NCBI RefSeq assembly: GCF_003569915.1
Contig: NZ_KZ984445.1
Location: 62,001 to 126,000 of the forward strand
Source of the DNA: Comamonas testosteroni
GTDB taxonomy: Bacteria; Pseudomonadota; Gammaproteobacteria; Burkholderiales; Burkholderiaceae_C
DNA length: 64,000 nt
Direction of reading: 5' to 3'
The position numbers and the translations under genes were made by a program. Shown in pieces: positions 7,292-15,705 of the stretch. How positions within the stretch are numbered: position 1 is the first letter of the stretch; each line of letters opens with the position of its first letter. Under the pieces are notes generated by a model. That model saw nothing but the letters and a program-made list of their open reading frames with translations, was not told the DNA's origin and did not search any database.

Positions 7292-9250
7292 TCAGCCGAG
7301 CCAGCGGCTCTTGATGACCCGCCTGCCGGAATTGCGGTTGCCAGAAACAGCGAGGCCACCGCTATGGGTGGCCTCGTTCAATTCGATGTCTTGGATGGGC
7401 GGTGGCGCATCCGGTGGGGGCGCAACCCCAAGTTGCCGCTCCAACTCCCGCCAGTGGCGTTCCTCGAAACGATCCAGTCCAGCACTGGACGCGGCCGCGC
7501 GGGCGTAGACGTAGCAGTCCAACGCTTCATTGCGCTCGCGCATCTTTTGCCACTCGCGCACCGGGAATCCGTTGCGGTCGCGGCGGGTGATCAGTTGCTC
7601 GGCGCACAGTTGCTGGATGAACTCGGCGTCGATCTTGGGCAAATGGACGAACCCGGCTGGAAACACCGGGGTCAACCCGTCCTCGCCCACATCTGCGCTC
7701 TTGCGCAGGTTGTTGTAAAACTCCAACTTGGCGATGCCGACCGCCACCGTGAAAACCTTGATGCCCCGGCGCAGCTTCTTTCCGCCCTGCGAGACATCGA
7801 TGGCCGTCGGCGTGCCGATCAGAGCGGCACCGCGCTGTACGCCCTTGACCGCCATCACGCGCGGATCGTGGCAGGCACGCACGAAGGCATAGGCCTCCTG
7901 CGTGGCAAAGCCGGTGTCCAGCGCGAAGCGCGCCAGTGGCATCGCCGCGCCCGAGGCGTGCGTCCACTGCTCGGCGAGCATCGCGGCCAAGGCTTTCCAC
8001 ACCGCGTCGCGGGCTGTGTCGCCCATCAGCACGCGGTGCTCGACCAGCCACGATTCCTTGCCGCGCCCGAAGGCCCAGATCGAGGCCTCAATGCGATCCT
8101 TCTGGACGTCAGCCGCACCTACCAGCAGCAGGCCGCCCAGCGGCACACTGCCAATGCGGTACTCCTCACGGCGCTCGACCAGCCGTTGCCAGTCGGGTGC
8201 TTCGCCTTCCTCGACCCAGGTCTCCCCCAGTTCGGTGTTCTTGAAAGTCTTGATCGCGGCGGCCGATCCCGACTCCTTGTTGACGGAGGCTTCCCACGCA
8301 GCAGCGATATCACGCCAGGAGCGCCAACCCACTGGGCTGTACAGCGACGACAGGTGAAAGCCTGCCGTCTTGCCCTGCGCCATCGCCTGCCACTCGCCGC
8401 GCTCCAGCATCCAGGTCTTGTGATGCTCTGAAATCGCGGTGTCGCAGGACTCGCAGATGTAGGCCGCCGTCTCTGGCGCGCCTTTGTCCCAGCGCAGTTG
8501 CTCGAAGCGCAACCACTGCGGGTGGTTGCAATGCGGGCACGGAACGAAGTAGCGACGCTGGTCGGAGGCCTCATACTCGCGCTCGATGGCCGAGGCCCCC
8601 GAGATCGTCGGCGTCGACACGATGAAGATCTTGCGCCTGGAAAAAGTGCGCGTGCGCGCCTCGGCCAGCGAGATCGCATCGCCTTCACCCTCGACATCCA
8701 GCGGATACCCGTCAACCTCGTCGAGGAACAGGTAGCGCACCGGCATCGAGCGCAAGCCTACCGCGCTGTTCGCCCCGGTCATCACCAGCACGCCGCCCCG
8801 GAACTCCTTGGCCAGAATAGTGTTGCCCGAATCGCGCGAGCGTGCCGGGGCGATCAGTTCGGCCAAAGCCGACGACTCCTCGATCAGCGGGTCAATCCGC
8901 TGCTTGGAATTGCGCTTGGCCATCTCCACCGTCGGCCAGACAGCCATCATCGGCCCCGGCGCGTGGTGAATGACGTAGCCGATCCAGTTCGACCCCATCT
9001 CGGTCGCACCGAGCTGCGCTGCCTTCATGAACACCACCCGCTCGACCGGAGAAGTCGGCGACAGGCAATCCATGATCGCCTTGAGGTACGGTGTGCGGCT
9101 GGTGCGCCAGCGCCCTGGCTCGGCAGACGCCTTGCTGGAGAGCATCCGGTGGCGATCTGACCATTCCGATACCGTGAGCAGCGGGTCGGGAGTGAGCCCA
9201 TCGCGCCACGCCCGTTCGATTTCCTGGGCACCTTCGTAGTCCATCATCAT
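7292..9250 (-). CDS. Terminase large subunit, gpA family
   Basis: A 652-residue protein of the lambda gpA type. Visible features are LLTVSEWSDRHRMLSSKASA near the N-terminus, the ATPase-region 'VFMKAAQLGATEMGSNWIGY', the Walker B-like segment YLFLDEVDGYP, a cysteine set VPCPHCNHPQ...CESCDTA, and ARFALDTGFATQEAYAF in the nuclease half. It would translocate DNA into the capsid and cut it. Three ATG codons lie at 9250, 9247 and 9244; 9250 overlaps the small-subunit TGA and is given here, but any could be used. Confidence 0.93.
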   Translation of the reverse strand: MMMDYEGAQEIERAWRDGLTPDPLLTVSEWSDRHRMLSSKASAEPGRWRTSRTPYLKAIMDCLSPTSPVERVVFMKAAQLGATEMGSNWIGYVIHHAPGPMMAVWPTVEMAKRNSKQRIDPLIEESSALAELIAPARSRDSGNTILAKEFRGGVLVMTGANSAVGLRSMPVRYLFLDEVDGYPLDVEGEGDAISLAEARTRTFSRRKIFIVSTPTISGASAIEREYEASDQRRYFVPCPHCNHPQWLRFEQLRWDKGAPETAAYICESCDTAISEHHKTWMLERGEWQAMAQGKTAGFHLSSLYSPVGWRSWRDIAAAWEASVNKESGSAAAIKTFKNTELGETWVEEGEAPDWQRLVERREEYRIGSVPLGGLLLVGAADVQKDRIEASIWAFGRGKESWLVEHRVLMGDTARDAVWKALAAMLAEQWTHASGAAMPLARFALDTGFATQEAYAFVRACHDPRVMAVKGVQRGAALIGTPTAIDVSQGGKKLRRGIKVFTVAVGIAKLEFYNNLRKSADVGEDGLTPVFPAGFVHLPKIDAEFIQQLCAEQLITRRDRNGFPVREWQKMRERNEALDCYVYARAAASSAGLDRFEERHWRELERQLGVAPPPDAPPPIQDIELNEATHSGGLAVSGNRNSGRRVIKSRWLG

Positions 9251-9816
9251 CAATCCACGCGCGGACGCAACTCGCCCAACTCAATCAAGTGTTCGCGCAC
9301 GGCAGATTCGAGCGCCACGTGCATCTGGTGCGCGTCGATGCCGAGCGTGGATGCCATCTGGCCGGAGACGCGCGCAGGCCAGTTCAACCACGCATCACGC
9401 TCAATGCGCGCGAGCTTGAAAACGTGTGCCACGGCCTGCGCCCGATCCACCAGTTCCTTCTTGCGGTGCGCCAGCTCCAGGTTGTTGAGCTTGGCCTTGA
9501 GCACCTCGTTGACGGTGCGCGCCTGCAACAGCGAGGTGCCGCTCGTCGACATCGGCGCGGTGCTGGCGTCGACAGCATCGCGCTGGGGTACTGCTTGTTC
9601 CGTCGCTACCACGCGCCGCGCCTTCGCGGTGCTGACCTTCTCTGGCGCAGCAGCACTGCGCGGCTGCAATGTGTTTTGTGCCCACTGGGCGTCCGCCGTG
9701 TCCGGATCAATCGTGCCGTCAGACAGCGGCGTGATCCGCCCGGTGTCGATGGCCTTTTTCACGGCCACGTGCGACACGCCACGGTGGCGCGCGTAGGCGC
9801 GAATCGAGAGTCCCAT
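9250..9816 (-). CDS. Terminase small subunit, Nu1-like
   Basis: A 188-residue protein beginning MGLSIRAYARHRGVSHVAVK, a winged-helix DNA-binding start, followed by a KKAIDTGRITPLSDGTIDPD segment and a helical half (LKAKLNNLELAHRKKELVDR). This matches small terminase subunits that recognise the packaging site and hand DNA to the large subunit. ATG 9816 has AAGG just upstream; a GTG at 9828 is an alternative adding four residues. The genes for the two subunits overlap (TGATG). Confidence 0.85.
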   Translation of the reverse strand: MGLSIRAYARHRGVSHVAVKKAIDTGRITPLSDGTIDPDTADAQWAQNTLQPRSAAAPEKVSTAKARRVVATEQAVPQRDAVDASTAPMSTSGTSLLQARTVNEVLKAKLNNLELAHRKKELVDRAQAVAHVFKLARIERDAWLNWPARVSGQMASTLGIDAHQMHVALESAVREHLIELGELRPRVD

Positions 9817-9854
9817 CGTCACCTTCACTCATTTGTTCGTCATGTCCGCAGATT

Positions 9855-9890
9855 GAGCTTGGCTTCCATCGGGAACAGCGCGTTCATCAC
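9855..9890 (+). repeat. Leader repeat, copy 1
   Basis: The core CTTGGCTTC, followed after 5-6 bases by GAACAGCGCGTTCATCAC, lies about 35-70 bases before the DUF6900 start. Closely similar copies occur at 10157-10192 before DUF3489 and at 27273-27307 before DUF2924, all on the plus strand. The shared distance to a start codon suggests a common leader, promoter or binding site. Confidence 0.6.
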
Positions 9891-9922
9891 GTCACGCCAA
9901 CCACACCCCGAAGGGAAACGCC

Positions 9923-10129
9923 ATGAGCCAGATCGACACCATCCTCACCCTGATCGCCGAGAAGCATCTGGGCATCGACACCCTGCAAACCCGCCACGCC
10001 GACAGCCTGGACTTCCACGACACGGCGGTGTGGTGCATCCGGGACGCGTTGGAAGCGGCCTTCAAGGCGGGCGTTGAACTTGGCACATCGATCCCGAAGG
10101 CCACGGAAGGGGAAATCGCCAAGGACTGA
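9923..10129 (+). CDS. DUF6900 domain protein
   Basis: A 68-residue protein beginning MSQIDTILTLIAEKHLGIDT and containing TRHADSLDFHDTAVWCIRDA, the 'L-E-T-R-x-x-D-S-L-D-F-h-d-v-a-V-W-x-v-r-d-A-L' pattern of DUF6900. Its function is unknown. Relatives occur in prophages and plasmids beside DUF3489 and serine recombinase genes. It opens a short plus-strand block that interrupts the minus-strand late genes, so it is probably a moron with its own promoter. GAAGGGAAA lies just upstream as ribosome site. Confidence 0.75.
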   Translation: MSQIDTILTLIAEKHLGIDTLQTRHADSLDFHDTAVWCIRDALEAAFKAGVELGTSIPKATEGEIAKD

Positions 10130-10156
10130 TCGGAAACCCACGAAACCAAGCGGAAA

Positions 10157-10192
10157 GCGCTTGGCTTCACTCCCGAACAGCGCGTTCATCAC
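10157..10192 (+). repeat. Leader repeat, copy 2
   Basis: Reads GCGCTTGGCTTC, six bases, then GAACAGCGCGTTCATCAC. It lies about 35-70 bases before the DUF3489 start and is nearly identical in its second half to copy 1 at 9855. All copies keep the same distance to the next start codon. Confidence 0.6.
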
Positions 10193-10224
10193 ATCGTCAT
10201 CCACCACCCCAAAAGGAGCAGACC

Positions 10225-10788
10225 ATGACCAGCACCCAACTCACCCCGGCCCAGCACGCCATCCTCGCCAAGGCCATCAACACCAGCGACGGCAAGATCG
10301 AATGGTTCCCCGACAACATCAAAGGCGGCGCACGCAAGAAGGTGCTCGACGGGTTGTTCAACCGTGCCCTGATCACCACCGACGGCACCGACTGGTTCGT
10401 CGCCGCCGAGGCCTACGACGCCTTGGGGGTAACTCGCCCCGGAGTGAACAAGACGAGCATCGGTCAATTCGAAGCCAATCTCGACCAGATCATTGCCAAC
10501 GCAGAAGGCGCGCCAGCCGCCATGAGCGATCCCGAACTGGAAGCCGCCGTAATCGCCGCCGAAGCAACGTGGGTCAAGCCGCGCACCCGCGACAACAGCA
10601 AGCAGGCCGACGTGATCCGGATGCTGCAACGCCCCGAGGGCGCAACCATTGGCCAGATTTGCGCCGCCACCGGTTGGCAGGCGCACACGGTGCGCGGTAC
10701 CTTCGCCGGGGCTTTCAAGAAGAATCTGGGCCTGACCATCGTGTCGGACAAGCCGCAGGGCGGCGAGCGGGTCTATCGCATAGCGTAA
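10225..10788 (+). CDS. DUF3489 domain protein
   Basis: A 187-residue protein. The N-terminal half (LTPAQHAILAKAINTSDGKI) resembles a small domain found before DUF3489. The C-terminal part, TRDNSKQADVIRMLQRPEGA followed by ATGWQAHTVRGTFAGAFKKN, is the recognisable DUF3489 motif, a helical fold similar to DNA-binding HTH proteins. The role is unknown. It has an AAGGAG site and the repeated leader upstream. In other genomes DUF3489 and DUF2924 often neighbour a serine recombinase; here they are split to two sites 17 kb apart. Confidence 0.8.
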   Translation: MTSTQLTPAQHAILAKAINTSDGKIEWFPDNIKGGARKKVLDGLFNRALITTDGTDWFVAAEAYDALGVTRPGVNKTSIGQFEANLDQIIANAEGAPAAMSDPELEAAVIAAEATWVKPRTRDNSKQADVIRMLQRPEGATIGQICAATGWQAHTVRGTFAGAFKKNLGLTIVSDKPQGGERVYRIA

Positions 10789-10812
10789 TTACACGGATCA
10801 AGAGACACAGCA

Positions 10813-10992
10813 ATGAGCAATACAGCCCCCACAGATCAGGCCAACGCCATTCGCTGGCTACTGGAAAACAGCCGCAGTGATGTGAGCTTTGAAGAAGCCA
10901 TCAGGCAGTTGTATCGTGCTTTGCGCGGCGATACCCAGGCCGAGGCGATCCTGCATGAACTGGCGCAAAGCAGGGACCAGGGCCGACACTGA
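10813..10992 (+). CDS. Small hypothetical protein (59 aa)
   Basis: An ORF of 59 codons beginning MSNTAPTDQANAIRWLLENS and ending LHELAQSRDQGRH. It starts 24 bases after the DUF3489 stop and is the last gene of the plus-strand block. It is predicted to be two helices, acidic, with no recognised family. Codon use agrees with its neighbours, so it is probably real. Its stop is 4 bases from the convergent DUF6933 gene. Confidence 0.5.
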   Translation: MSNTAPTDQANAIRWLLENSRSDVSFEEAIRQLYRALRGDTQAEAILHELAQSRDQGRH

Positions 10993-10996
10993 AACA

Positions 10997-11494
10997 TCAG
11001 TGAAAAACGCCCCCCGTGACCAGCTCGCGAACAGCCTTTTCTGGAAAGACCGGCCCTTTGTAAAGGGGACCACACGGGGTATTCGCCAATTTGAGAGAGA
11101 TCTCCAATGGATCCATCTTGCCCTCCAGGCTGCGATAGCCCTCGGCGAGAAAGGAAAACTCGTTCATTATGCCAACCACACTTCGATTAACTGTCTTGGC
11201 ATAGACCACTTCGCGCATCTCCTCGATCTCAGCCCGAATGAATTCGGGTGGCAAATCTAACGCCTGCAACATCACACTCAACGCCTGAGGAAAACGCTGC
11301 ACCAGCGTGACCGCCGGAGCCAAGGGGCAGAGCACGGGCAACAATGTTCGCTCATTGACCAGCAGCGCCATTTGCGGTTTCCAGAACATTGCCGTGGCAT
11401 ACCAGGCACCAAGCCGTGAAGTCGAATGTGCAGGCGCTGCGACCTGCGGGTCAATTCGGTCGAGTAGCTTTTTGGTGCAGTGAAGCGTGAACAT
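10997..11494 (-). CDS. DUF6933 family protein (prophage copy)
   Basis: A 165-residue protein beginning MFTLHCTKKLLDRIDPQ. It has the family pattern of DUF6933: 'l-h-c-T-k-K-L-l' at the start, LGAWYATAMFWKPQMALLVN, and IMNEFSFLAEGY late in the chain. The function is unknown. It is downstream of two DNA methyltransferase genes in the same direction, with an intergenic gap of about 90 bases. A second, divergent member lies in the ssrA island at 36430-36948, downstream of a type I restriction system. ATG 11494 is where the family starts. Confidence 0.75.
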   Translation of the reverse strand: MFTLHCTKKLLDRIDPQVAAPAHSTSRLGAWYATAMFWKPQMALLVNERTLLPVLCPLAPAVTLVQRFPQALSVMLQALDLPPEFIRAEIEEMREVVYAKTVNRSVVGIMNEFSFLAEGYRSLEGKMDPLEISLKLANTPCGPLYKGPVFPEKAVRELVTGGVFH

Positions 11495-11586
11495 GCCAGC
11501 TCGCAATCAAAATCTGAGAATGCGAAGTTTGCACCAGATAAGGAATGGCTCCCAGTATCCACGGCCTACTCTTGGCCAGGATTCGC

Positions 11587-12867
11587 TCAAACATTGGTAC
11601 CGGGACTCTCCTCTGCCATAGATGCCCCGCTGACCAGATGATTGAACCGGGCACCATCGACCTGCCGCACGGCCTGCCCACCGCACCACTCCTGCCAGCG
11701 CCGAACAATGACGTCACAATACTTGGCATCCAGTTCAATCAGCCGTGCTTTGCGGCCTGCCTTCTCGGCGGCGATCAAGGTCGTCCCCGAGCCACCGAAC
11801 GGATCGAGCACCACGTTGCCGGGACGGCTCGAATTGCGGATCGCGCGCTCGACCAACTCCACCGGCTTCATCGTCGGGTGCAGGTCGTTCTTTTGCGGCT
11901 TCTTGATGTTCCAGACGTCACCCTGGTCGCGGTCGCCGCACCAGTGGCGTGTCGCCCCCTCGGGCCAACCGTACAGGATCGGCTCGTACTGGCGCTGGTA
12001 GTCGGCGCGTCCCAGCGTGAAGGTGTTCTTGGCCCAGATGATGAAGGTCGACCATTTGCCACCGGCGGCGCGGAAGGCTGCCTGCAGCACATCCAGTTCG
12101 CTGGAGGACATCGCCACGTAGATCCCGCCCCGGCAATGGGCGACGGTCGGCGTCAGTGCCGCCAGCAGGAAGTCGTAGAAGCCATCACCGAGGTTGTCGT
12201 TGAGGATCGCGCGATCCTTACCGCGCATCTTGTCCTTGGCGCTGTTGGCGTAGTTCACGTTGTACGGTGGGTCGGTGAATACCATGTCCGCCAGGTCGCC
12301 CTGCATCAACTGCTCGTAGCTCTCGGCCACAGTCGAGTCGCCGCACAGCAGCCGGTGCTGGCCCATGACCCAGACATCGCCCGGGCGCGAGATGGGTGTC
12401 TCGCTGACCTCGGGCACCGCATCCTCATCGGTCTGCCCCTCGTTGTCCAGCTCGTCGCCGGCGATCAGTTCGGCCAGGGCATCGGCGTCGAAGCCGGTGA
12501 TGTCCAGATCGAAGCCTTCGAGCTGCAAGGCTTCCAGTTCGATCCGCAGCATCGCGTCGTCCCAGCCCGCGTTCTCGGCGATGCGGTTGTCCGCAATGAC
12601 CAAGGCGCGGCGCTGGGTCGCACTTAGATGGTCGAGCACCACGACAGGCACCCGTTCCAGCCCGAGCTTCTGGGCGGCGGCGAGACGACCGTGGCCCGCG
12701 ACGATGATGCCGTCACTGCCCGCCAGGATCGGATTGGTGAATCCAAACTCCGCGATGCTGGCGGCGATCTGCGCCACCTGCTCCTCGGAATGGGTGCGCG
12801 CGTTGCGGGCGTAGGGCAGCAACTTGGCGGTCGGCCACTGTTCGATCTTGTCGGCCAGCCAGTTCAT
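11587..12867 (-). CDS. ParB-domain DNA methyltransferase (1)
   Basis: A 426-residue protein with two parts. Residues 1-100 are a ParB/sulfiredoxin-like domain (LPYARNARTHSEEQVAQIAA, GHGRLAAAQKLG, VIADNR). Residues about 160-410 are a DNA adenine/cytosine-N4 methyltransferase with DPPYNVNYANS (motif IV), KKPQKNDLHPTMKPVELVER, and FGGSGTTLIAAEKAGRKARL (SAM-binding). It would methylate phage or host DNA, probably to escape restriction. It overlaps the upstream second methyltransferase by 4 bases. Both enzymes share the architecture but differ in the target region. Confidence 0.88.
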   Translation of the reverse strand: MNWLADKIEQWPTAKLLPYARNARTHSEEQVAQIAASIAEFGFTNPILAGSDGIIVAGHGRLAAAQKLGLERVPVVVLDHLSATQRRALVIADNRIAENAGWDDAMLRIELEALQLEGFDLDITGFDADALAELIAGDELDNEGQTDEDAVPEVSETPISRPGDVWVMGQHRLLCGDSTVAESYEQLMQGDLADMVFTDPPYNVNYANSAKDKMRGKDRAILNDNLGDGFYDFLLAALTPTVAHCRGGIYVAMSSSELDVLQAAFRAAGGKWSTFIIWAKNTFTLGRADYQRQYEPILYGWPEGATRHWCGDRDQGDVWNIKKPQKNDLHPTMKPVELVERAIRNSSRPGNVVLDPFGGSGTTLIAAEKAGRKARLIELDAKYCDVIVRRWQEWCGGQAVRQVDGARFNHLVSGASMAEESPGTNV

Positions 12868-14324
12868 GGCACCACCTCGGCATCCAGGGTGGTGGTGCGC
12901 TCTGCAGCAATTTGCTCGAAGGACTGACCTGACGGGATTCCACTGTTCTCGATCAAGGTGACCGGCACGCCGGGGTGGTTCTGCTGGAAGCGTTTGATGG
13001 CGACATCCACGTACTGCGGGGCGATTTCCACGCTGCGGCAGACGCGGCCCGTGCGCTCGGCCGCCAGCATCGTCGTGCCGCTGCCGCCGAAGGGCTCAAA
13101 AACGATGTCGCCCGCGTCCGTGTAAGCCTCGATCACGAATTCCGGCAGCGCCACCGGGAACACAGCCGGGTGATCGATGTCCTGACCGATCTTGCCCTTG
13201 TGGCGCATCACGCGGATCACCGAGTCTGGGATACGGGTGTCCTGTGTCGGCTGGCCCTTGTGCGTCCAACCGCCCACCTCGCCATCCTTACCGCGCATGG
13301 CAGTGGACGAGCCGTCGGCGCGCAGGTGGGATTCCTGTCCGGCGTGCTTGCAGGGCACGATCTTGTTCGGCTTGCGGCTTTCGCGGTTGAAGTGGAAAAC
13401 GAACTCAAAGCTCGGCGCGAAACGGCCTGCCCAGTCGCCGGGCATCCCTGGACCCTGATCCCAGACGTACCAGGCGAAACGCCGCCAATTTTGTTGACGC
13501 ATCCAGGATAACCAGCCGTCCCAATACGGGATCACCTCGTTGTCGCGGTGGATCAGGCCCAGGTTGACCAGCACCTGACCGTCGCCTGCCATCGGCAGGT
13601 GCGCGAACACGCCGCGCATCAGGCCGTCCCAATCGGAGATTCCTCGCAAGGTGTAATCGCGCTGGTTGCCGTAGGGTGGCGAGGTGAAACACAGGCGAGA
13701 GAGGTCACCCTGCATCAGCGCAGCGACCACATCCCGGTCGGTGGCGTCACCACAGATCAAGCGGTGCGCGCCGATGGCCCAGACATCGCCGGGGCGAGAC
13801 ACCGCTACGACGGGCGCTTCCGGCACGTCGTCTGCGGCATCCGGTTCCTCCGTGTCCGGCTCTGCGTCGGCATCGGCGTCGGCATCGGCGTCGGCGTCGG
13901 CATCGGCGTCGGTCACGTCACCGGTGAGCAGTGCCTCGATCTCGGCATCCTCGAAACCAGTCAGAGCGAGGTCGTATCCCGCCTCGGACAGATCGGCCAG
14001 CTCCAGGGCCAGCATCTCCTCGTCCCAGCCCGCATCCAGTGCCAGCCGGTTGTCGGCAATCACCAGTGCCCGCTTCTGCGCGACGGTCAGATGGGCCAGT
14101 TCGATCACTGGCACCTGATCGAGCCCGAGCTTGCGCGCGGCGGCCAAACGCCCGTGCCCGGCGATGATGCCGTTGTCGCCATCGACAAGGATCGGGTTCG
14201 TCCAGCCGTACTCGACGATGCTGGACGCGATCTTGGCGATCTGGCTTTCGGCATGCGTGCGCGGATTGCGGGCGTAGGGAATCAGCGCCTCGACCTTGCG
14301 GTACTCGACGTTGAGCGTGTTCAA
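12864..14324 (-). CDS. ParB-domain DNA methyltransferase (2)
   Basis: A 486-residue protein with an N-terminal ParB-like domain (LIPYARNPRTHAESQIAKIA, GHGRLAAARKLG, VIADNRLALDAG) and a C-terminal methyltransferase domain (TSPPYGNQRDY as motif IV, FEPFGGSGTTMLAAERTGR as SAM loop). Between them is an acidic linker containing eight Asp-Ala repeats followed by EPDTEEPDAADD. The catalytic motif SPPY rather than DPPY distinguishes it from the downstream paralogue, so the two probably have different specificity or base target. It is the first gene after an untranslated stretch of 370 bases. Confidence 0.88.
   Translation of the reverse strand: MNTLNVEYRKVEALIPYARNPRTHAESQIAKIASSIVEYGWTNPILVDGDNGIIAGHGRLAAARKLGLDQVPVIELAHLTVAQKRALVIADNRLALDAGWDEEMLALELADLSEAGYDLALTGFEDAEIEALLTGDVTDADADADADADADADAEPDTEEPDAADDVPEAPVVAVSRPGDVWAIGAHRLICGDATDRDVVAALMQGDLSRLCFTSPPYGNQRDYTLRGISDWDGLMRGVFAHLPMAGDGQVLVNLGLIHRDNEVIPYWDGWLSWMRQQNWRRFAWYVWDQGPGMPGDWAGRFAPSFEFVFHFNRESRKPNKIVPCKHAGQESHLRADGSSTAMRGKDGEVGGWTHKGQPTQDTRIPDSVIRVMRHKGKIGQDIDHPAVFPVALPEFVIEAYTDAGDIVFEPFGGSGTTMLAAERTGRVCRSVEIAPQYVDVAIKRFQQNHPGVPVTLIENSGIPSGQSFEQIAAERTTTLDAEVVP
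13864..13911 (-). repeat. Six-base tandem repeat encoding (Asp-Ala)8
   Basis: Eight consecutive hexamers, GCGTCG or GCATCG on the plus strand, lie inside the second methyltransferase gene and encode the Asp-Ala linker. The unit is in frame, so copy-number change would alter the linker length between the ParB and methyltransferase domains without breaking the gene. Confidence 0.85.
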
Positions 14325-14344
14325 AGTGGAAGTCCCAAAAGCAA

Positions 14345-14374
14345 AACCCGCCGAGCGTTGCCGCCGGGCGGGTT
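14345..14374 (-). terminator. Rho-independent terminator-like hairpin
   Basis: The arms AACCCGCC (14345-14352) and GGCGGGTT (14367-14374) form a perfect 8-bp stem. On the minus strand it is followed by TTTTGCTTTT. It lies 20 bases before the start of methyltransferase 2 and could end read-through from upstream or act as an attenuator. Confidence 0.5.
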
Positions 14375-14698
14375 GGGTGAATGAAGATTCTGGTGGGGCG
14401 GTAACCGCGCCTGGGGGTGGTAACCGGGGCCGGTAACCTGGCCGACTGGTAACCTTGCCCGCGCCCTGACGCTAAAAAAGCGTCGCGCTCGCGCCCCCCG
14501 CATTGGATTTCGGCGAGGAAGGACCCCTTTTGCCTTGGGCCACTTCCTTAACCGTCACCGCTGTCCAGAAGATAGCTCAAATACTACCCCCGACCGGGCT
14601 GTTTTGTTGCATACCCGGCAGTCCCCAAAAAGGACAAATGCGTCAAAGCAAGGACAAACACATCACGCATTGCCCTACGTTGCTCGGGAAGTTGAAAG
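14375..14698. other. Non-coding stretch with GGTAACC repeats
   Basis: No credible gene is seen between the methyltransferase operon and the ParE-like toxin. The stretch holds four copies of GGTAACC at 14400, 14419, 14432 and 14448, and a small stem GACGC-TAAAAAA-GCGTC at about 14468-14484. It may carry the promoter of the methyltransferase genes. Confidence 0.6.
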
Positions 14699-14998
14699 CT
14701 ATTGTTCGTCTGCCCTGAACACAGCAGGCAAATCACGCGCGCCGTGCAGGACACGGACGACCAAAACTGCCTCGGCCGTGGCTTCAAAGAAGATGACGTA
14801 GTGGCCGTGGGCGCAGGATCGGATGCCGTCGTCCAGCTCGGGGCGCAAGCGATAGCCGGATGGATTGAGGGTGATGCGCTGGCACTGCGCGCGCAGCTCA
14901 CGCACGAAACTCAAGGCGCGCACAGGGTTGCCAGCCGCGATGTAGTCGGCAATGGCTTCGAGGTCTTGCTCGGCCAACGGGGTGAAGACCAGGCGCAT
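14699..14998 (-). CDS. ParE-type toxin of a toxin-antitoxin pair
   Basis: A 99-residue protein beginning MRLVFTPLAEQDLEAIADYI with NPVRALSFVRELRAQCQRIT and a C-terminal VLVVRVLHGARDLPAVF. This is the RelE/ParE fold pattern: 'f-t-p-x-A-e-x-D-L-e-x-I-x-d-Y-I' and 'v-l-r-v-l-h-g-a-r-d-l'. ParE proteins inhibit DNA gyrase. It overlaps the antitoxin stop by one base (TGATG), so it is made by coupled translation. In a prophage the pair probably helps element maintenance or defence against other phages. Confidence 0.88.
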   Translation of the reverse strand: MRLVFTPLAEQDLEAIADYIAAGNPVRALSFVRELRAQCQRITLNPSGYRLRPELDDGIRSCAHGHYVIFFEATAEAVLVVRVLHGARDLPAVFRADEQ

Positions 14999-15255
14999 CA
15001 GCGTTCAGCTTGTGCCGCGTACTTGGCCTCGAGGCGGTCGAACACCGCATCTGCTGACTTGGCAGGGCCGCTGGCCCGACCTGCCGCGATTTCGGCACGC
15101 AGGGCCTCGAGTTCGAGTTGCTTGCGCTCCTCACGCTCCTCCAGCAGACGCAGCCCGGCACGCACCACCTCGCTGGCATTGTTGAACCGGCCACTTTGCA
15201 GCTGATTTCGGACGAAGGTTTCGAAGTGATTGCCAAGGGCGACACTGGTGGGCAT
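14998..15255 (-). CDS. ParD-type antitoxin
   Basis: An 85-residue protein beginning MPTSVALGNHFETFVRNQLQ, then SGRFNNASEVVRAGLRLLEE, the ribbon-helix-helix DNA-binding pattern of ParD/CopG antitoxins. The charged C-terminal half (EEREERKQLELEALRAEIAA) would wrap the ParE toxin. It normally represses its own promoter, which should lie in the AT-rich stretch just upstream at 15256-15300. The antitoxin precedes the toxin, as usual. Confidence 0.88.
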   Translation of the reverse strand: MPTSVALGNHFETFVRNQLQSGRFNNASEVVRAGLRLLEEREERKQLELEALRAEIAAGRASGPAKSADAVFDRLEAKYAAQAER

Positions 15256-15309
15256 GGCAGCTTTCCTAACTATTAATAATAGTTATTATCCGCCGTGCCC
15301 GCCAAGTCG

Positions 15310-15705
15310 TCAATGTGCGGCATCGTTGAGCTGCGTGGCCACGATTTCCAGTGCCCTTTGCCAGCGACGCCACGCTGTCGTCCGGTCGCAGGCAAAGCGG
15401 ATCGCAATGTCCCTCCAGCCGTAGCGCTTGGCCCGCATCCACACCAGATGCCGTTGCTCCACCTCGAGCCATTGCACCCAGCGCATCGTCTCCAACATCC
15501 GGTCGATAGCATCAGGACTGGGTGGCAACGGTCGGTACACCTTCTCGTCGGCAGCAAACGACTCCCACTCCTTGCGCACAAAGGCAGGCCAGCAGTTGAA
15601 GTAGCCCTGCACCCGCACGGGTGGCAGGCGGCGTCCGGTGCCGGCCGCCTCCTCGAAGCGCGCGGCCACATCCTCAATTGTCCAGTTTGTGTGTCGGTTA
15701 GCCAT
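15310..15705 (-). CDS. DUF6362 family phage protein
   Basis: A 131-residue protein beginning MANRHTNWTIEDVAARFEEA. It contains RRLPPVRVQGYFNCWPAF and a C-terminal helix-turn-helix-like segment, RYGWRDIAIRFACDRTTAWR, typical of DUF6362. It resembles late regulators or small-terminase-like HTH proteins, but the function is unknown. The ATG at 15705 overlaps the end of the upstream gene by 8 bases. It ends the DNA-metabolism operon. Confidence 0.7.
   Translation of the reverse strand: MANRHTNWTIEDVAARFEEAAGTGRRLPPVRVQGYFNCWPAFVRKEWESFAADEKVYRPLPPSPDAIDRMLETMRWVQWLEVEQRHLVWMRAKRYGWRDIAIRFACDRTTAWRRWQRALEIVATQLNDAAH

Noticed and set aside
7271..8431. Plus-strand ORF of 386 codons
   Set aside because: It lies entirely opposite the large terminase gene, which has clear motifs; the antisense product is low-complexity.
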